Origin: Planctomycetaceae bacterium
Lineage (GTDB): Bacteria; Planctomycetota; Phycisphaerae; Phycisphaerales; SM1A02
Assembly (NCBI GenBank): GCA_021297815.1
Contig: JAJTGK010000016.1
Location: forward strand, 1-40,483
DNA length: 40,483 nucleotides
Reading direction: 5' to 3'
The first letter of the stretch is position 1. Every line of letters begins with the position of its first letter. The position numbers and the translations under genes are program-made. A model generated the notes under the pieces. That model saw only the letters and a list, made by a program, of their open reading frames with translations. It was not told where the DNA came from and made no database searches. Below, piece after piece: positions 17,385-26,397 of this stretch.

Positions 17385-20300
17385 GCAGCCTCCGCCCAAG
17401 TTGGTCGTGCATCCGGCGTTGTCGAACCCGCGCGTGCATCCCGCTTCAGCAGCCGACGACGGCGTCGCATCGATGCGCCATCGGCCTCCATGCGTGCCCC
17501 GCCGGCGTATCGCCGCGATCGAAACCACCAGCTGCCACTCGTTCCTGCGCGGTGCAAGCCAGCCCGAGGAACTCGTCGCCCATGCGGCGCGCCTCGGGCT
17601 CGATGGGATGGGGCTCTGCGACCACGCGACGGTGGGTGGGGCGGTGCGCGGCCATGTGGCGGCGCGGGATTCTGGCCTGCCGCTGGCGCAGGGTGCGCGC
17701 GTGTTTCTCGACCTACCCGAGCATGCGCCGCTCGAGATGCTGCTCTACGCGAGCGACCGTGCGTCGTGGGGCGCCCTGTGCGCGATGCTCACCAAAGGAA
17801 AGCGCGCCGCACGCAAGACGCATTGCGCTCTGACCGTGCATGACCTCGTCGAGGTGCTTCGCGCACGACAGCACGGCGGTGGCGCGGCGGGCGAGGGGCT
17901 ACTCGCGGTGCTGATCCCTCCGCGGGTTCCCGCCCAGCCGTTCCTCGAGGCGGCGGAAGGCCTGGCCGCGCTCATGCACGAGCGGTTGGCCGTCGCCGTG
18001 CGTCGCGTCGACGACCCCGACGGCGTGGTCGACGCCGAGCGTGCGCTGGTGCTGGCACGCTATCTCGGCGTGCCGCCCGTGGCCGCCTGCGACGCGCGCA
18101 TGCACGACGCCTCGCGTCGTCCGCTCCTCGATGTCCTCGCCTGCATCCGTCAGCAGACCGACATGGCGCGTGCCCCGCACCTCGTCTCGCGCAACGGCGA
18201 GCGCCGGCTCCATGCGCCCGACGAACTCAAGCGCCGCTACGCCGACCTGCCCGAGGCCCTCGAGTGGTCGTGGCGGCTGGTCGAGCGCGCCTCGGCGTTC
18301 TCGCTCGACATGCTGCGCTACGAGTATCCGGCGGAACTGGTGCCCGAGGGCGTCACCGCCATGGATCACCTGCGCGGACTCGTGCGCCACGGGGCGGCCG
18401 AGCGCTATCCGTACGGCGTGCCGCCCAAGGTCCTTCGCCAGTTCGAGCACGAGTTCGCCATCATCGAGGACCTCGGCTACGCGCACTACTTCCTCACGGT
18501 GCACGAGATCGTGGCCTTCGCACGCTCGCGCGGCATCCTCTGCCAGGGCCGGGGCGCGGCTGCGAACAGCGCCGTGTGCTTCGCGCTGGGCGTGACGGCG
18601 GTCGATCCCGATCGCGTCGATGTGCTCTTCGAGCGCTTCATCAGCCGCGAGCGCAACGAGCCGCCCGACATCGACATCGACTTCGAGCACGAGCGGCGCG
18701 AGGAGGTGATGCAGCACATCTACGCGAAGTACGGCCGCAACCGTGCGGCGCTGGTGGCCGAGATCATCAGCTACCGTGGCCGCAGCGCCGTGCGCGATGT
18801 GGGGAAGGCGCTCGGCTTCTCGCCCGATGCCATGGCGCGCCTCGCCAACGAGGTCGACCGCTGGACTGGCGGCGGGCTCGGAAGTCGCGACGATGCAGGC
18901 GAGGCGTTCTTCGGCGACGACGGCGACCCCGCGTCGCCCCCCGAGCTCGCGCCGCAGGCGGCCGAGCGCGTCCGCGCCGCAGGCCTCGACCCTGCGTCGC
19001 CTGGCGTGCGGCACCTCGCGCGGCTCGTCGGACAGATCCTCGGCTTTCCGCGCCATCGCTCGCAACATGTGGGCGGCTTCGTGATCTCGAACGGCCCCTT
19101 GTGCGAGTCGGTGCCGATCGAGAACGCCGCCATGCCTGGCCGCACCGTGATCGAGTGGGACAAGGACGACATCGAGGCGCTCGGCATGCTGAAGATCGAC
19201 ATCCTGTCGCTCGGCATGCTGACGGCGATCCGCAAGACGATCGACTTGGTGAACGGAGACCGCATGGCGCTGGCGGCGGGGGCGTCGCCTTGCCGAGCCG
19301 CCGACGCGCCCGACCCGCGGCCCGATTTTGCGTGCACGGGTCCTTCGTCGCGTCTCCCGTTGGATCCGCGGCCGAACGCGAGCGCGGCCGTTTCTCCAAC
19401 CAGCGCTCCAGCCAGCACGCCTCCTGATGACGCGTCTTCCGCCGCGGTGGGCGTCTTCGCCGAACCCGCGGTCGAGCCGCTGCGCTTCCACGCGATTCCC
19501 CCGGAGGACGGGCAGACCTACGACATGGTGTGCAAGGCCGACACGGTGGGCGTCTTCCAGATCGAGTCGCGCGCCCAGATGTCGATGCTGCCGCGCCTGC
19601 GGCCGCGGTGCTTCTACGACCTCGTGATCGAGGTCGCCATCGTGCGGCCCGGGCCGATCCAAGGCGACATGGTGCATCCGTACCTGCGGCGCCGGAATGG
19701 CGAGGAAGCCACGGTCTACCCCGACGACGCCGTGCGCAAGGTGCTCGGCAAGACGCTCGGCGTGCCGCTCTTCCAGGAGCAGGCGATGTCGCTCGCCGTG
19801 GTCGCGGCGGGCTTCACCCCTGGCCAGGCCGACGAACTGCGGCGCGCGATCGCCGCGTGGAAGCGGCAGGGGAACCGTATCGCGCAGTTCGGCGCCCTAC
19901 TCGAGGAGGGCATGGTGTCGCGCGGCTACACGCGCGAGTTCGCGCGGCAGGTCTTCGAGCAGGTGAAGGGGTTCTCGGGGTATGGGTTTCCCGAATCGCA
20001 TGCGGCGAGCTTTGCGCATCTGGTCTACGCCAGCGCATGGCTCAAGCGGCATCATCCTGCGGCCTTCGCGGCGGCGCTGCTCAACAGCCAGCCGATGGGC
20101 TTCTACGCGCCCGCCCAGCTCGTGCGCGACGCACGCGAGCACGGCGTGGCGGTGCGCGCGGTTGACATCCACTGCTCGCGCTGGGACTGCACGCTGGAAC
20201 GCGGGCCCGACCTCGCGGCTGAACTCGCGACACGGCAGGGCGCTGCGGTGGCCGACGGGCTCTTCGGAAGCGCCGAACCCGTCGGCCACGCGCCACCGCG

Positions 20301-21651
20301 TGCTTCCGCCGCGGCGTGGGGTGGCCCAGAGATCTATCGCTATCGCGGATCGCACCAGGCCTCGCGAAACCCCGCCGTGTGCCATCTCGCTTCACGAAAC
20401 CTCGGCACGGTACGGATCGACGCCGACCCCGCAGGCATGGCCCGTCCGCATGTCGAAGATTGGAAGGGCGACGCCACGCCAGCGCGCGGATGGACACGCA
20501 CCTTCGCCGCCTCGCGGCGCAGTGTGCCTGACGCAGTCCTGTCGGAAGCGAACCTGCTCCACGCAGAGGGCAGCATGCCCGTGTCGCCACGCTTCGTCCA
20601 TGCGCGCGGCAAGAGCGTGCTCTGGATGTCGGATGACGAGACAGGGGCCGCGATGGATGACGCACGAGATGGCACTCGGGCCGGATACGCCACAGCGGCC
20701 TATCGCGCCGAGCCTCTCTGCGCTCCGTCGGCGGGACTCGTCGCTGACCACGCGCCCGACCCCAAGCGCTTCGCGGTCCCCACGCAGCCATGCATACGGC
20801 TCGGGCTGCGCATGGTGCGCGGCCTCGCGGTCGAGGACGCCCTGCGCCTCGTCGACGCGGTCGTGCGATATGGATCGTTCGGATCGATGGCCGAACTCTC
20901 CGAACGCACGGGCCTTTCCGCCGCGCCGCTGCGGCGGCTGGCAGCGGCCGATGCGTTCCGTTCGATGGGCCTCGATCGCCAGCAGGCGACCTGGCAGATC
21001 CTGGCGCTGCGCGATCGTGGGCGCGTGTTGTGGTCATTCGCTTCCGAAGCACGCGACGCCGCGAACGGCACGCAGGCGACTCCACACGGCGCGGCATGCG
21101 CCGAAGCTGCATGCCCTCCAAGCACATCGGCCGCGCAGCACGCTGACGACCGTGTCGACGACCGTATCGACGACCGTATTGATGATTACGAGCCTGCGCT
21201 GCCACGCATCCACGAGCTGGACGCGATCGCACGCGACCTCGAGTCGACGGGCGTCGCGCTGTCAGGCCATCCGATCGCCTGCATCCGTGCGAAGCTCGAC
21301 CGCATGGCGGTGACCCGCTGTGGCGAGTTGCGCGATGAGGACCGCGTTCCGACCAGCACCCGCGTGTCGGTCGCAGGCATCGTGCTGGTGCGCCAGCGCC
21401 CATCGACCGCCAAGGGCATCGTCTTCATGACCATCGAGGACGAGTCGGGCATCGCGAACCTGATCTACCGACCGAAGGTGTACGAGCGCGTGCGTGCCGC
21501 CGTGCGGCACTCGGTCGCGGTGCGCGTCGAGGGCCAGGTCGAGCGTCGCCACGGCGTGGTGCATGTGCTGGTACGAAGCGCCCGAAGCCTCGACAAGCTC
21601 CTCGGGCAGGAAGGAGGGGCGATGACATCGCAGTCGCGAGACTTCCACTGA
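17377..21651 (+). CDS. dnaE2: Error-prone DNA polymerase III alpha subunit, DnaE2
   Basis: C-family polymerase that performs mutagenic bypass with ImuA and ImuB. The ATG at 17377 follows a GAGGAG ribosome binding site. The PHP domain begins near residue 48 (SCHSFLRGASQPEELVAHAA), in the DnaE2-specific form. The palm has GRGAAANSAVCFALG and the catalytic PDIDIDF motif (Asp-431/433/435), with a further conserved Asp-608 in MLKIDILSLGML. GVFQIESRAQMSMLPRL and VRPGPIQGDMVHPYLRRR follow, then FPESHAASFAHLVYASAWLK. The C-terminal OB domain (VAGIVLVRQRP to VHVLVRSARSLDKLL) is complete. It has 1424 residues against roughly 1000-1100 in the family. Extra segments lie at about 625-700 and 965-1140, rich in Ala, Pro, Arg and Ser, with a DDR(V/I) repeat later. 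All catalytic motifs remain, so it is probably active. Confidence 0.95.
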   Translation: MPEQPPPKLVVHPALSNPRVHPASAADDGVASMRHRPPCVPRRRIAAIETTSCHSFLRGASQPEELVAHAARLGLDGMGLCDHATVGGAVRGHVAARDSGLPLAQGARVFLDLPEHAPLEMLLYASDRASWGALCAMLTKGKRAARKTHCALTVHDLVEVLRARQHGGGAAGEGLLAVLIPPRVPAQPFLEAAEGLAALMHERLAVAVRRVDDPDGVVDAERALVLARYLGVPPVAACDARMHDASRRPLLDVLACIRQQTDMARAPHLVSRNGERRLHAPDELKRRYADLPEALEWSWRLVERASAFSLDMLRYEYPAELVPEGVTAMDHLRGLVRHGAAERYPYGVPPKVLRQFEHEFAIIEDLGYAHYFLTVHEIVAFARSRGILCQGRGAAANSAVCFALGVTAVDPDRVDVLFERFISRERNEPPDIDIDFEHERREEVMQHIYAKYGRNRAALVAEIISYRGRSAVRDVGKALGFSPDAMARLANEVDRWTGGGLGSRDDAGEAFFGDDGDPASPPELAPQAAERVRAAGLDPASPGVRHLARLVGQILGFPRHRSQHVGGFVISNGPLCESVPIENAAMPGRTVIEWDKDDIEALGMLKIDILSLGMLTAIRKTIDLVNGDRMALAAGASPCRAADAPDPRPDFACTGPSSRLPLDPRPNASAAVSPTSAPASTPPDDASSAAVGVFAEPAVEPLRFHAIPPEDGQTYDMVCKADTVGVFQIESRAQMSMLPRLRPRCFYDLVIEVAIVRPGPIQGDMVHPYLRRRNGEEATVYPDDAVRKVLGKTLGVPLFQEQAMSLAVVAAGFTPGQADELRRAIAAWKRQGNRIAQFGALLEEGMVSRGYTREFARQVFEQVKGFSGYGFPESHAASFAHLVYASAWLKRHHPAAFAAALLNSQPMGFYAPAQLVRDAREHGVAVRAVDIHCSRWDCTLERGPDLAAELATRQGAAVADGLFGSAEPVGHAPPRASAAAWGGPEIYRYRGSHQASRNPAVCHLASRNLGTVRIDADPAGMARPHVEDWKGDATPARGWTRTFAASRRSVPDAVLSEANLLHAEGSMPVSPRFVHARGKSVLWMSDDETGAAMDDARDGTRAGYATAAYRAEPLCAPSAGLVADHAPDPKRFAVPTQPCIRLGLRMVRGLAVEDALRLVDAVVRYGSFGSMAELSERTGLSAAPLRRLAAADAFRSMGLDRQQATWQILALRDRGRVLWSFASEARDAANGTQATPHGAACAEAACPPSTSAAQHADDRVDDRIDDRIDDYEPALPRIHELDAIARDLESTGVALSGHPIACIRAKLDRMAVTRCGELRDEDRVPTSTRVSVAGIVLVRQRPSTAKGIVFMTIEDESGIANLIYRPKVYERVRAAVRHSVAVRVEGQVERRHGVVHVLVRSARSLDKLLGQEGGAMTSQSRDFH
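21145..21192 (+). repeat. 12-bp tandem repeat, 4 units, in dnaE2
   Basis: Units gacgaccgt(g/a)t(c/t) encode DDRV-DDRI-DDRI, followed by a diverged DDYE unit. It lies just before the C-terminal OB domain. The frame is maintained. Confidence 0.9.
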
Positions 21652-21843
21652 ACGATTGGGCAATGTGCTGCCGACGCTCGATCGTCGCCGTTGACCGCGT
21701 TGTGGCGCCTCGATGCAGAACTGCCTCGAGGCATGTCCCTCGACACCCTTTCAGCGGGGAGCCTTCCGAACGGCGGCGAGGCCTCGACGATCTTCGCCGT
21801 ACTTTGAACGCAGACCACAAGGTGAGGTGCTGTGCGTCGTGCC

Positions 21844-21863
21844 ATGGCATGGCATGGCATGGT
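21844..21863 (+). repeat. 5-bp tandem repeat between dnaE2 and the small lipoprotein gene
   Basis: ATGGC three times plus ATGGT lies in the 295-base spacer 21652-21946, which otherwise shows no supported gene or terminator. It is the only tandem repeat of this region whose unit is not a multiple of three, and it lies outside coding sequence. Confidence 0.85.
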
Positions 21864-21946
21864 GGATCCACTGCGTCGATCCACTCGGCAACATCTTGCG
21901 GTCCAAGGCTCAGCGGGATTGCACTCGCCTCGGTACGCTTCCCGCC

Positions 21947-22186
21947 ATGAGCGCGCGAGCCCAAGGTCTGCGTCTGGTCCGCACCGTCGTTGTTTCGGCG
22001 GCGGCGATCGCCATCGCATGCGTATGGACAGGGTGTGGCGGAGCGATCGGCACGAACCGTCCGCTGCTCCAGGAGTCCCCGACAGCCAAGCCATCGATCT
22101 CGCCAAGCGCCCCCGAGCGCGGCACAGGGTCGGATGGAACCGCCGCCACCGAGGCGCCCGCCGCGGCACCGACTTCGCCGCGCTGA
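21947..22186 (+). CDS. Small putative lipoprotein
   Basis: A 79-residue protein with no recognised domain. The ATG at 21947 gives a short basic N-terminus (MSARAQGLRLVR), a hydrophobic stretch (VVVSAAAIAIACVW) and a lipobox-like TGC, so it may be lipid-anchored with Cys at about residue 30. The rest is Pro/Ser/Ala-rich and low in complexity. No clear ribosome binding site is visible. It converges with the MFS transporter gene across a 142-base gap. It could be a periplasmic tether or a spurious call. Confidence 0.55.
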   Translation: MSARAQGLRLVRTVVVSAAAIAIACVWTGCGGAIGTNRPLLQESPTAKPSISPSAPERGTGSDGTAATEAPAAAPTSPR

Positions 22187-22328
22187 CCGCGGTCACCCGC
22201 CGCACAGGCGCGACCACCAGCAGTTCGCCTCGGAAGCGACGAGGGGACCTACGGGCATGCCGACCACACCCTAAGGTCTGTCGCGCGAGGAGCGCGGTCG
22301 CATCGCCACCGCGCGCACCCATCCGCGC

Positions 22329-23648
22329 TCAGCCCTCGGGCCCAAGCCTGCGGTGCTCCTCTTCCGCGTACTCGGCCTCGCGGACATCCTCCTTCGTCTC
22401 GGTAAGCCGTCGCATGCTCCGCAGCGCAGGAAACGCCGCCGCCACGAACGCCACCACGAGTAGCGTGCCCACGCCGCCGCTCACCACCGAGAAGACCGGG
22501 CCGAACCACTTCGCGACCAGCCCCGACTCGAAGGCGCCGATCTCGTTCGACGACTCGATGAACACCGTGTTGACCGCGGTCGTGCGGCCGCGCATCTCGT
22601 CGGGCGTGCGCATCTGCACCAGCGTGTGGCGAATGACCACCGAGATGTTGTCGAGCGCGCCGCTCACGGCAAGCGCCACGATCGACAGCCACAGCCACGG
22701 GCTCAGCCCGAACACGATCATGCACACGCCGAACCCCGCGACGCTCCAGAGCAGCGCCGCCCCCGCGTGCCGGAAGTTCGGCCGCGCCGCCAGCCAGATC
22801 GCCATGCCGAACGCGCCGACGAACGGCGCCGCGCGCAGCGCGCCAAGGCCGATCGGCCCCGCGCCGAGCATGTCGGCGTAGACAGGCAGCAGCGCCGTCG
22901 CCCCACCGAACAACACCGCGAGCAGATCAAGCGTGAGCGCCCCGAGGATCGTCTTCTCGTTCCAGATGTGCCGTGCGCCTGCCAGCATGTCGCGGAAGCG
23001 GGGCGGTGCGCCCGACCGCACGACCGGGCGCGGATTCAGGAAGAGCGCCGCCGTCGCGGCCGCGCTGCACAGCACCGCCGTCGTCGCGTAGACCGTCCAG
23101 GCGCCGCCTGACATCGCGATCATGGTCCCCGCAAGCAGCGGCCCCGCGACCGCCGCGAACTGGAAGAACCCCGACTGCCACGCGATCGCGTTCTCGAAGC
23201 GCTCGGGCGGCAGCAGCGATGGCAGCAGGGCGCCCCGGCTCGGTGCATTGAAGCTGCGCACGCAGCCCGAAACGACCAGTAGCCCGAACAGCAGCCAGAT
23301 CGGCGCGTGGGTCGAACTCGCGAACGCGAGCCCGAGCGCCACCATGCCGAAGAGAAACTGCGTGATCGACAGCACACGCTTGCGATCGGACCGGTCGACG
23401 ACCGTGCCCGCGGGCAGCGTCAGCGCGATCACGGGCAGTGCGCGCGCAAGCCCTGCGAGCCCGAGCATGAACGCGTCGCCCGTCCGCTCCCAGATCTCCC
23501 AGCCGATCGCGGTCGAGAGCATCTGCAGCCCCATGCTCGACGCCACGAACGAGAAGGCGAAGAACCGATAGTTCGGATCCCGAATCGCGGCAAACGGATC
23601 GTGCTTCGGGGGGTTGGAGTCGGTTTGTGGCACGGGGGCGGAACGCAC
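22329..23648 (-). CDS. MFS transporter (EntS-like family)
   Basis: A 439-residue inner-membrane transporter with the alternating hydrophobic segments expected of about 12 helices. It resembles the MFS_3/EntS-type exporters: DPFAAIRDPNYRFFAFSF at the N-terminus, then an inter-helix loop with GTVVDRSDRKRVL (motif A-like) and FNAPSRGALLPSLLPPERF. The C-terminal tail is charged (ETKEDVREAEYAEEEHRR). Initiation is at GTG 23648, with another GTG five codons in. Substrate is not predictable. It diverges from the lipoprotein gene at 23719 across 70 bases, where both promoters must lie. Confidence 0.9.
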   Translation of the reverse strand: MRSAPVPQTDSNPPKHDPFAAIRDPNYRFFAFSFVASSMGLQMLSTAIGWEIWERTGDAFMLGLAGLARALPVIALTLPAGTVVDRSDRKRVLSITQFLFGMVALGLAFASSTHAPIWLLFGLLVVSGCVRSFNAPSRGALLPSLLPPERFENAIAWQSGFFQFAAVAGPLLAGTMIAMSGGAWTVYATTAVLCSAAATAALFLNPRPVVRSGAPPRFRDMLAGARHIWNEKTILGALTLDLLAVLFGGATALLPVYADMLGAGPIGLGALRAAPFVGAFGMAIWLAARPNFRHAGAALLWSVAGFGVCMIVFGLSPWLWLSIVALAVSGALDNISVVIRHTLVQMRTPDEMRGRTTAVNTVFIESSNEIGAFESGLVAKWFGPVFSVVSGGVGTLLVVAFVAAAFPALRSMRRLTETKEDVREAEYAEEEHRRLGPEG

Positions 23649-23718
23649 AGGCTACCCGCGCCACCGATCCGCATGTTGCCGCTTCCGCGGCGCGCGACGG
23701 CGCGCTACCCTCGTCGAC

Positions 23719-25395
23719 ATGCGAAGCCCCGCACACACGGTCGCCGCTGTCTGCCTTGCCGCGCTCGTCGGCGCGCTTCCCGCATGCCAGAACCGAAAGG
23801 TCCGCGTCGAGATCGACGCCAAGGGCGACACCGCCTCGCGCACCTTCGCGACCAACGACACCTCGTCGAAGGCGCTCGACGAGCTCGAGGCCGCCTACCG
23901 CACCAAGGCCGAGGCCGACGCCGCGCTCGGCACGCGATTCACGGGCACCTTCGCCGAAGACGCCATGCCGTCCGAGATCGGCAACCGCGGCGCCATCGGC
24001 CGCGTCGACTCCGCGCTCGGCTCGAGCCGCACCTACTTCGAGCAGTTCGCCGAGCGGCGCGGCGAATGGCAGGCGTTCCGCCAGCGCACCGAGGGCGGCA
24101 TCCTGTGGATGCGCCTCTTCGGCCGCTACATCGAGCTGCGCGAGATCAAGGACGACGCCCGCCGCGCCGAGTTCAAGGCGTGGTGGGAGGGCGACATGAT
24201 CCCGTTCGCCTCCGACCTCTACATCATGTATTCGGGCATGCAGGCGGTCGCCCAGGCGCAGCGCATCGGCGCGATGCCGCGCAAGGCCTCCGACCTCGCG
24301 CCGCGCAGCGACGACGAGATGTTCCGCCTGCAGGTCTTCCAGCCGCTTGCGATCATGCTCGCCGAGCGCGGGTTCCTGACCGCCGACGAACTCGCCTCGG
24401 TCCAGATGCTCGCCCTGAACGGCAATGTCTCGAAGCGCGAGCGCGACTGGGCGGGCGAGAAGCTATTCACGCCCGCGCTGCAGCGCATCGTGCAGCGCTT
24501 CGCGCCCGACCGCAAGGACATGAAGCTCGCCGACTTCGTGCCGATCGCCGTCAACTTCGTGCTCTGGACGAAGCTGAGCCGCGAGTACCGCGACATCGTC
24601 CTCGACTCGCCCGCCATCGACGATGCGACGAAGGAGGCGATCCGCCGCGGAAAGTGGGACTTCGAGCTTCCGCCGCCCTTCGGTTTCCGAACCATGACGC
24701 GCCCTGGTGTGACCGACGCCACCGTCATCCTCGACACGGGCGCCAAGCCCTTCATGACCAACGGCCGCTGGAACGACGAGACGAAGCGCGTCGAGTTCAA
24801 GGGCGACTTCTACGAGTCGCAGTACCGCTACGCGCCCTACAACGCCCCGTACTACGCCATGTGGTCGCTGCCGTCGCAGCGCCAGGAGTCGGTCTTCGGC
24901 GCGGTCATCCTCGAAGGCGAGCCGCTCTCCGAGTACTGCGCCTGGGAGAACGCCCTCGAGCAGCCCGCGCGCGAGCGCTGGCTCGCCGCGCTCGACGCGC
25001 TCGCCGCCTCGAAGGACCCGCTGCCCGCCTACGCGATCCTTGAGGAGATGGTCGTGAACCACCCCGCGCCTCAGCCGCTCGCCGAGTGGGTCTCGCAGAA
25101 GGCCGAGCGCCCCGTGCCGACGCGCGAGGCGGTCGAGGCGCGGCAGAAGTCGCTCGAAACCGCGCCGCGCGAGCCGCAGCCCACGCCCCCCGCGAAGCCC
25201 GCCCCGTTCTCGCTTCACCCGACGCGCGTCGGCGTCAGAACCCGATGCTCGCCTTCTCGCCCTGCTTCACGATCTGCGCCTCGCCTTCCCACACCGCGCG
25301 GCCCGTCGAGGTGTTGGTCAGGCTCATCTGCAGCACATAGGCGACCTGCCGCATGCTGCCCGCGCGCGCCCGGTCCTCGAGCAGCTTCGCGGTGA
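23719..25395 (+). CDS. Large putative lipoprotein of unknown function
   Basis: A 558-residue protein not recognised as any family. A signal peptide with a clear LPAC lipobox (Cys at about residue 21) predicts lipid anchoring. The body is mixed alpha/beta with many charged helices (YFEQFAERRGEWQAFRQR; ARRAEFKAWWEGDMIPF) and a Trp/Tyr-rich stretch (YRYAPYNAPYYAMWSLP). The C-terminal tail from about 475 is Pro/Ala-rich. The last ~55 residues (25235-25395) run antisense into lpoB and read as an Arg/Ser/Pro-rich sequence with no plausible fold; they may reflect loss of the original stop. The ATG at 23719 was chosen because it places the signal peptide correctly. Confidence 0.8.
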   Translation: MRSPAHTVAAVCLAALVGALPACQNRKVRVEIDAKGDTASRTFATNDTSSKALDELEAAYRTKAEADAALGTRFTGTFAEDAMPSEIGNRGAIGRVDSALGSSRTYFEQFAERRGEWQAFRQRTEGGILWMRLFGRYIELREIKDDARRAEFKAWWEGDMIPFASDLYIMYSGMQAVAQAQRIGAMPRKASDLAPRSDDEMFRLQVFQPLAIMLAERGFLTADELASVQMLALNGNVSKRERDWAGEKLFTPALQRIVQRFAPDRKDMKLADFVPIAVNFVLWTKLSREYRDIVLDSPAIDDATKEAIRRGKWDFELPPPFGFRTMTRPGVTDATVILDTGAKPFMTNGRWNDETKRVEFKGDFYESQYRYAPYNAPYYAMWSLPSQRQESVFGAVILEGEPLSEYCAWENALEQPARERWLAALDALAASKDPLPAYAILEEMVVNHPAPQPLAEWVSQKAERPVPTREAVEARQKSLETAPREPQPTPPAKPAPFSLHPTRVGVRTRCSPSRPASRSAPRLPTPRGPSRCWSGSSAAHRRPAACCPRAPGPRAASR

Positions 25396-25834
25396 TCGTG
25401 ATGTCGGGCACATTCTTGTTGCTCGCGTCGGTGTCGACGCCCGCCGCGCGGTCCTTGCGGCGCTGCGCCTCGCGCGCGATGCGGTCCTCGGCGCCGCCGA
25501 AGAGGTCGTCGGCCATGATCACCTCGACCTTGCCCGTGTTCAGCAGCGAGATGCGGATCTTCTTCACGATGCCGTCGGTGTCGAACTGCTGCGTGGTCGT
25601 GTTGATGACGGGGTTCAGCAGCAGCCCCGCGGGCTTCGTCGGCAGCCGGTCGAGCACGCCCGAGGTGACCATCGACTGCACGACCTGGTCGGCCAGCATG
25701 CTCCAGTCCTGGATGTTCATGCGGTCGGGGTTCACGATAAGGTCGTTGCCCTTCGGGTCGACATACTGCGTCTTCTGGCAGGCGGTGGCGGCGAACGAGG
25801 CGGCGACGAGGGAAAGCATGGCGATGGTGCGCAT
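25235..25834 (-). CDS. lpoB: LpoB-family penicillin-binding protein activator
   Basis: A 199-residue lipoprotein of the LpoB family. In Escherichia coli LpoB is an outer-membrane lipoprotein that reaches through the periplasm to activate PBP1b. Here the signal peptide ends in a TAC lipobox (Cys at about 19). The fold's family features are present: NPVINTTTQQFDTDGIVKKI, LLNTGKVEVI, a central helix, DITITAKLLED, and the closing YVLQMSLTNTSTGRAVWEGEA. It is the last gene of a minus-strand trio with YcfL- and COG3014-like lipoproteins, spaced 54 bases after ycfL. An AGGACC ribosome binding site precedes the ATG. Its stop region lies opposite the end of the convergent 23719 gene. No PBP gene is in the window, so activation of one is inferred only from the family. 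Confidence 0.9.
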   Translation of the reverse strand: MRTIAMLSLVAASFAATACQKTQYVDPKGNDLIVNPDRMNIQDWSMLADQVVQSMVTSGVLDRLPTKPAGLLLNPVINTTTQQFDTDGIVKKIRISLLNTGKVEVIMADDLFGGAEDRIAREAQRRKDRAAGVDTDASNKNVPDITITAKLLEDRARAGSMRQVAYVLQMSLTNTSTGRAVWEGEAQIVKQGEKASIGF

Positions 25835-25888
25835 GGTGTGGTCCTGTGTGCGTGCGTGAGGTGGTGCGGCGTGCGTGCGCGTGCGGCG

Positions 25889-26314
25889 TCAGCGCTGCTG
25901 CTGGTCGAGGAAGGTGAGCCGCCACTGCGACGCGGCGGGCGCGGGCGACACCGAGGTGAGCGTGATCGTCTCCTTCGGCTTGATCGTCACGCTCGTGAGC
26001 GAACTGGTCGCGCTCTGCACGGGCATGCCCGACGCGTCGAACCAGTCGAAGCGATAGCTGAAGCGCTGCGAGGTCAGCTGGTCGCTGTACACATCGACCG
26101 CGACGCGCTTCATGTCGCCGTTCACGGTGCCCTCGCGCACGCCCACGATGTTCGCCTTGTACTTCAGCCAGCCGTTGGTCACGATCTGCTCGAACGGCAT
26201 GGTGCCATCGGCGCGGGCGGGGCCCATCGGGCGGGTGGTGTTCGCGGTGTTGCAGCCCGCGAGCGCAAGGCACGCGGCGCAGGAGAGGAGCGTGGCGGTG
26301 TGGGTGAGGTTCAT
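25889..26314 (-). CDS. YcfL-family (DUF1425) lipoprotein
   Basis: A 141-residue lipoprotein with a LAGC lipobox (Cys-21) and a small beta-sandwich-like body (RVAVDVYSDQLTSQRFSYRF; WFDASGMPV; TITLTSVSPAP), matching the DUF1425/YcfL family. It stands between the COG3014-like and LpoB-like genes, the same neighbourhood it has in many proteobacteria. A GGAAAGAA purine-rich site lies before the ATG. Its molecular role is not known; it is presumed to act in the cell envelope with LpoB. Confidence 0.87.
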   Translation of the reverse strand: MNLTHTATLLSCAACLALAGCNTANTTRPMGPARADGTMPFEQIVTNGWLKYKANIVGVREGTVNGDMKRVAVDVYSDQLTSQRFSYRFDWFDASGMPVQSATSSLTSVTIKPKETITLTSVSPAPAASQWRLTFLDQQQR

Positions 26315-26397
26315 GGTGGTTCTTTCCGTTCGGCCATCCGTTCGGCCGCAGAGGAGTCGGTCTGTCTGCACGCGGGGCGCTCGGTCGGTCTTGGGGG

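Noticed and set aside
21663-21950. 95-codon plus-strand ORF after dnaE2
   Set aside because: It has no domain or ribosome binding site and contains the 5-bp repeat, which breaks any periodic coding pattern.
25219-25232. Perfect 14-bp palindrome ccgacgcgcgtcgg just beyond the lpoB stop
   Set aside because: It has no loop and no T-run on either strand, and sits inside the convergent gene's frame, so it was not called a terminator.
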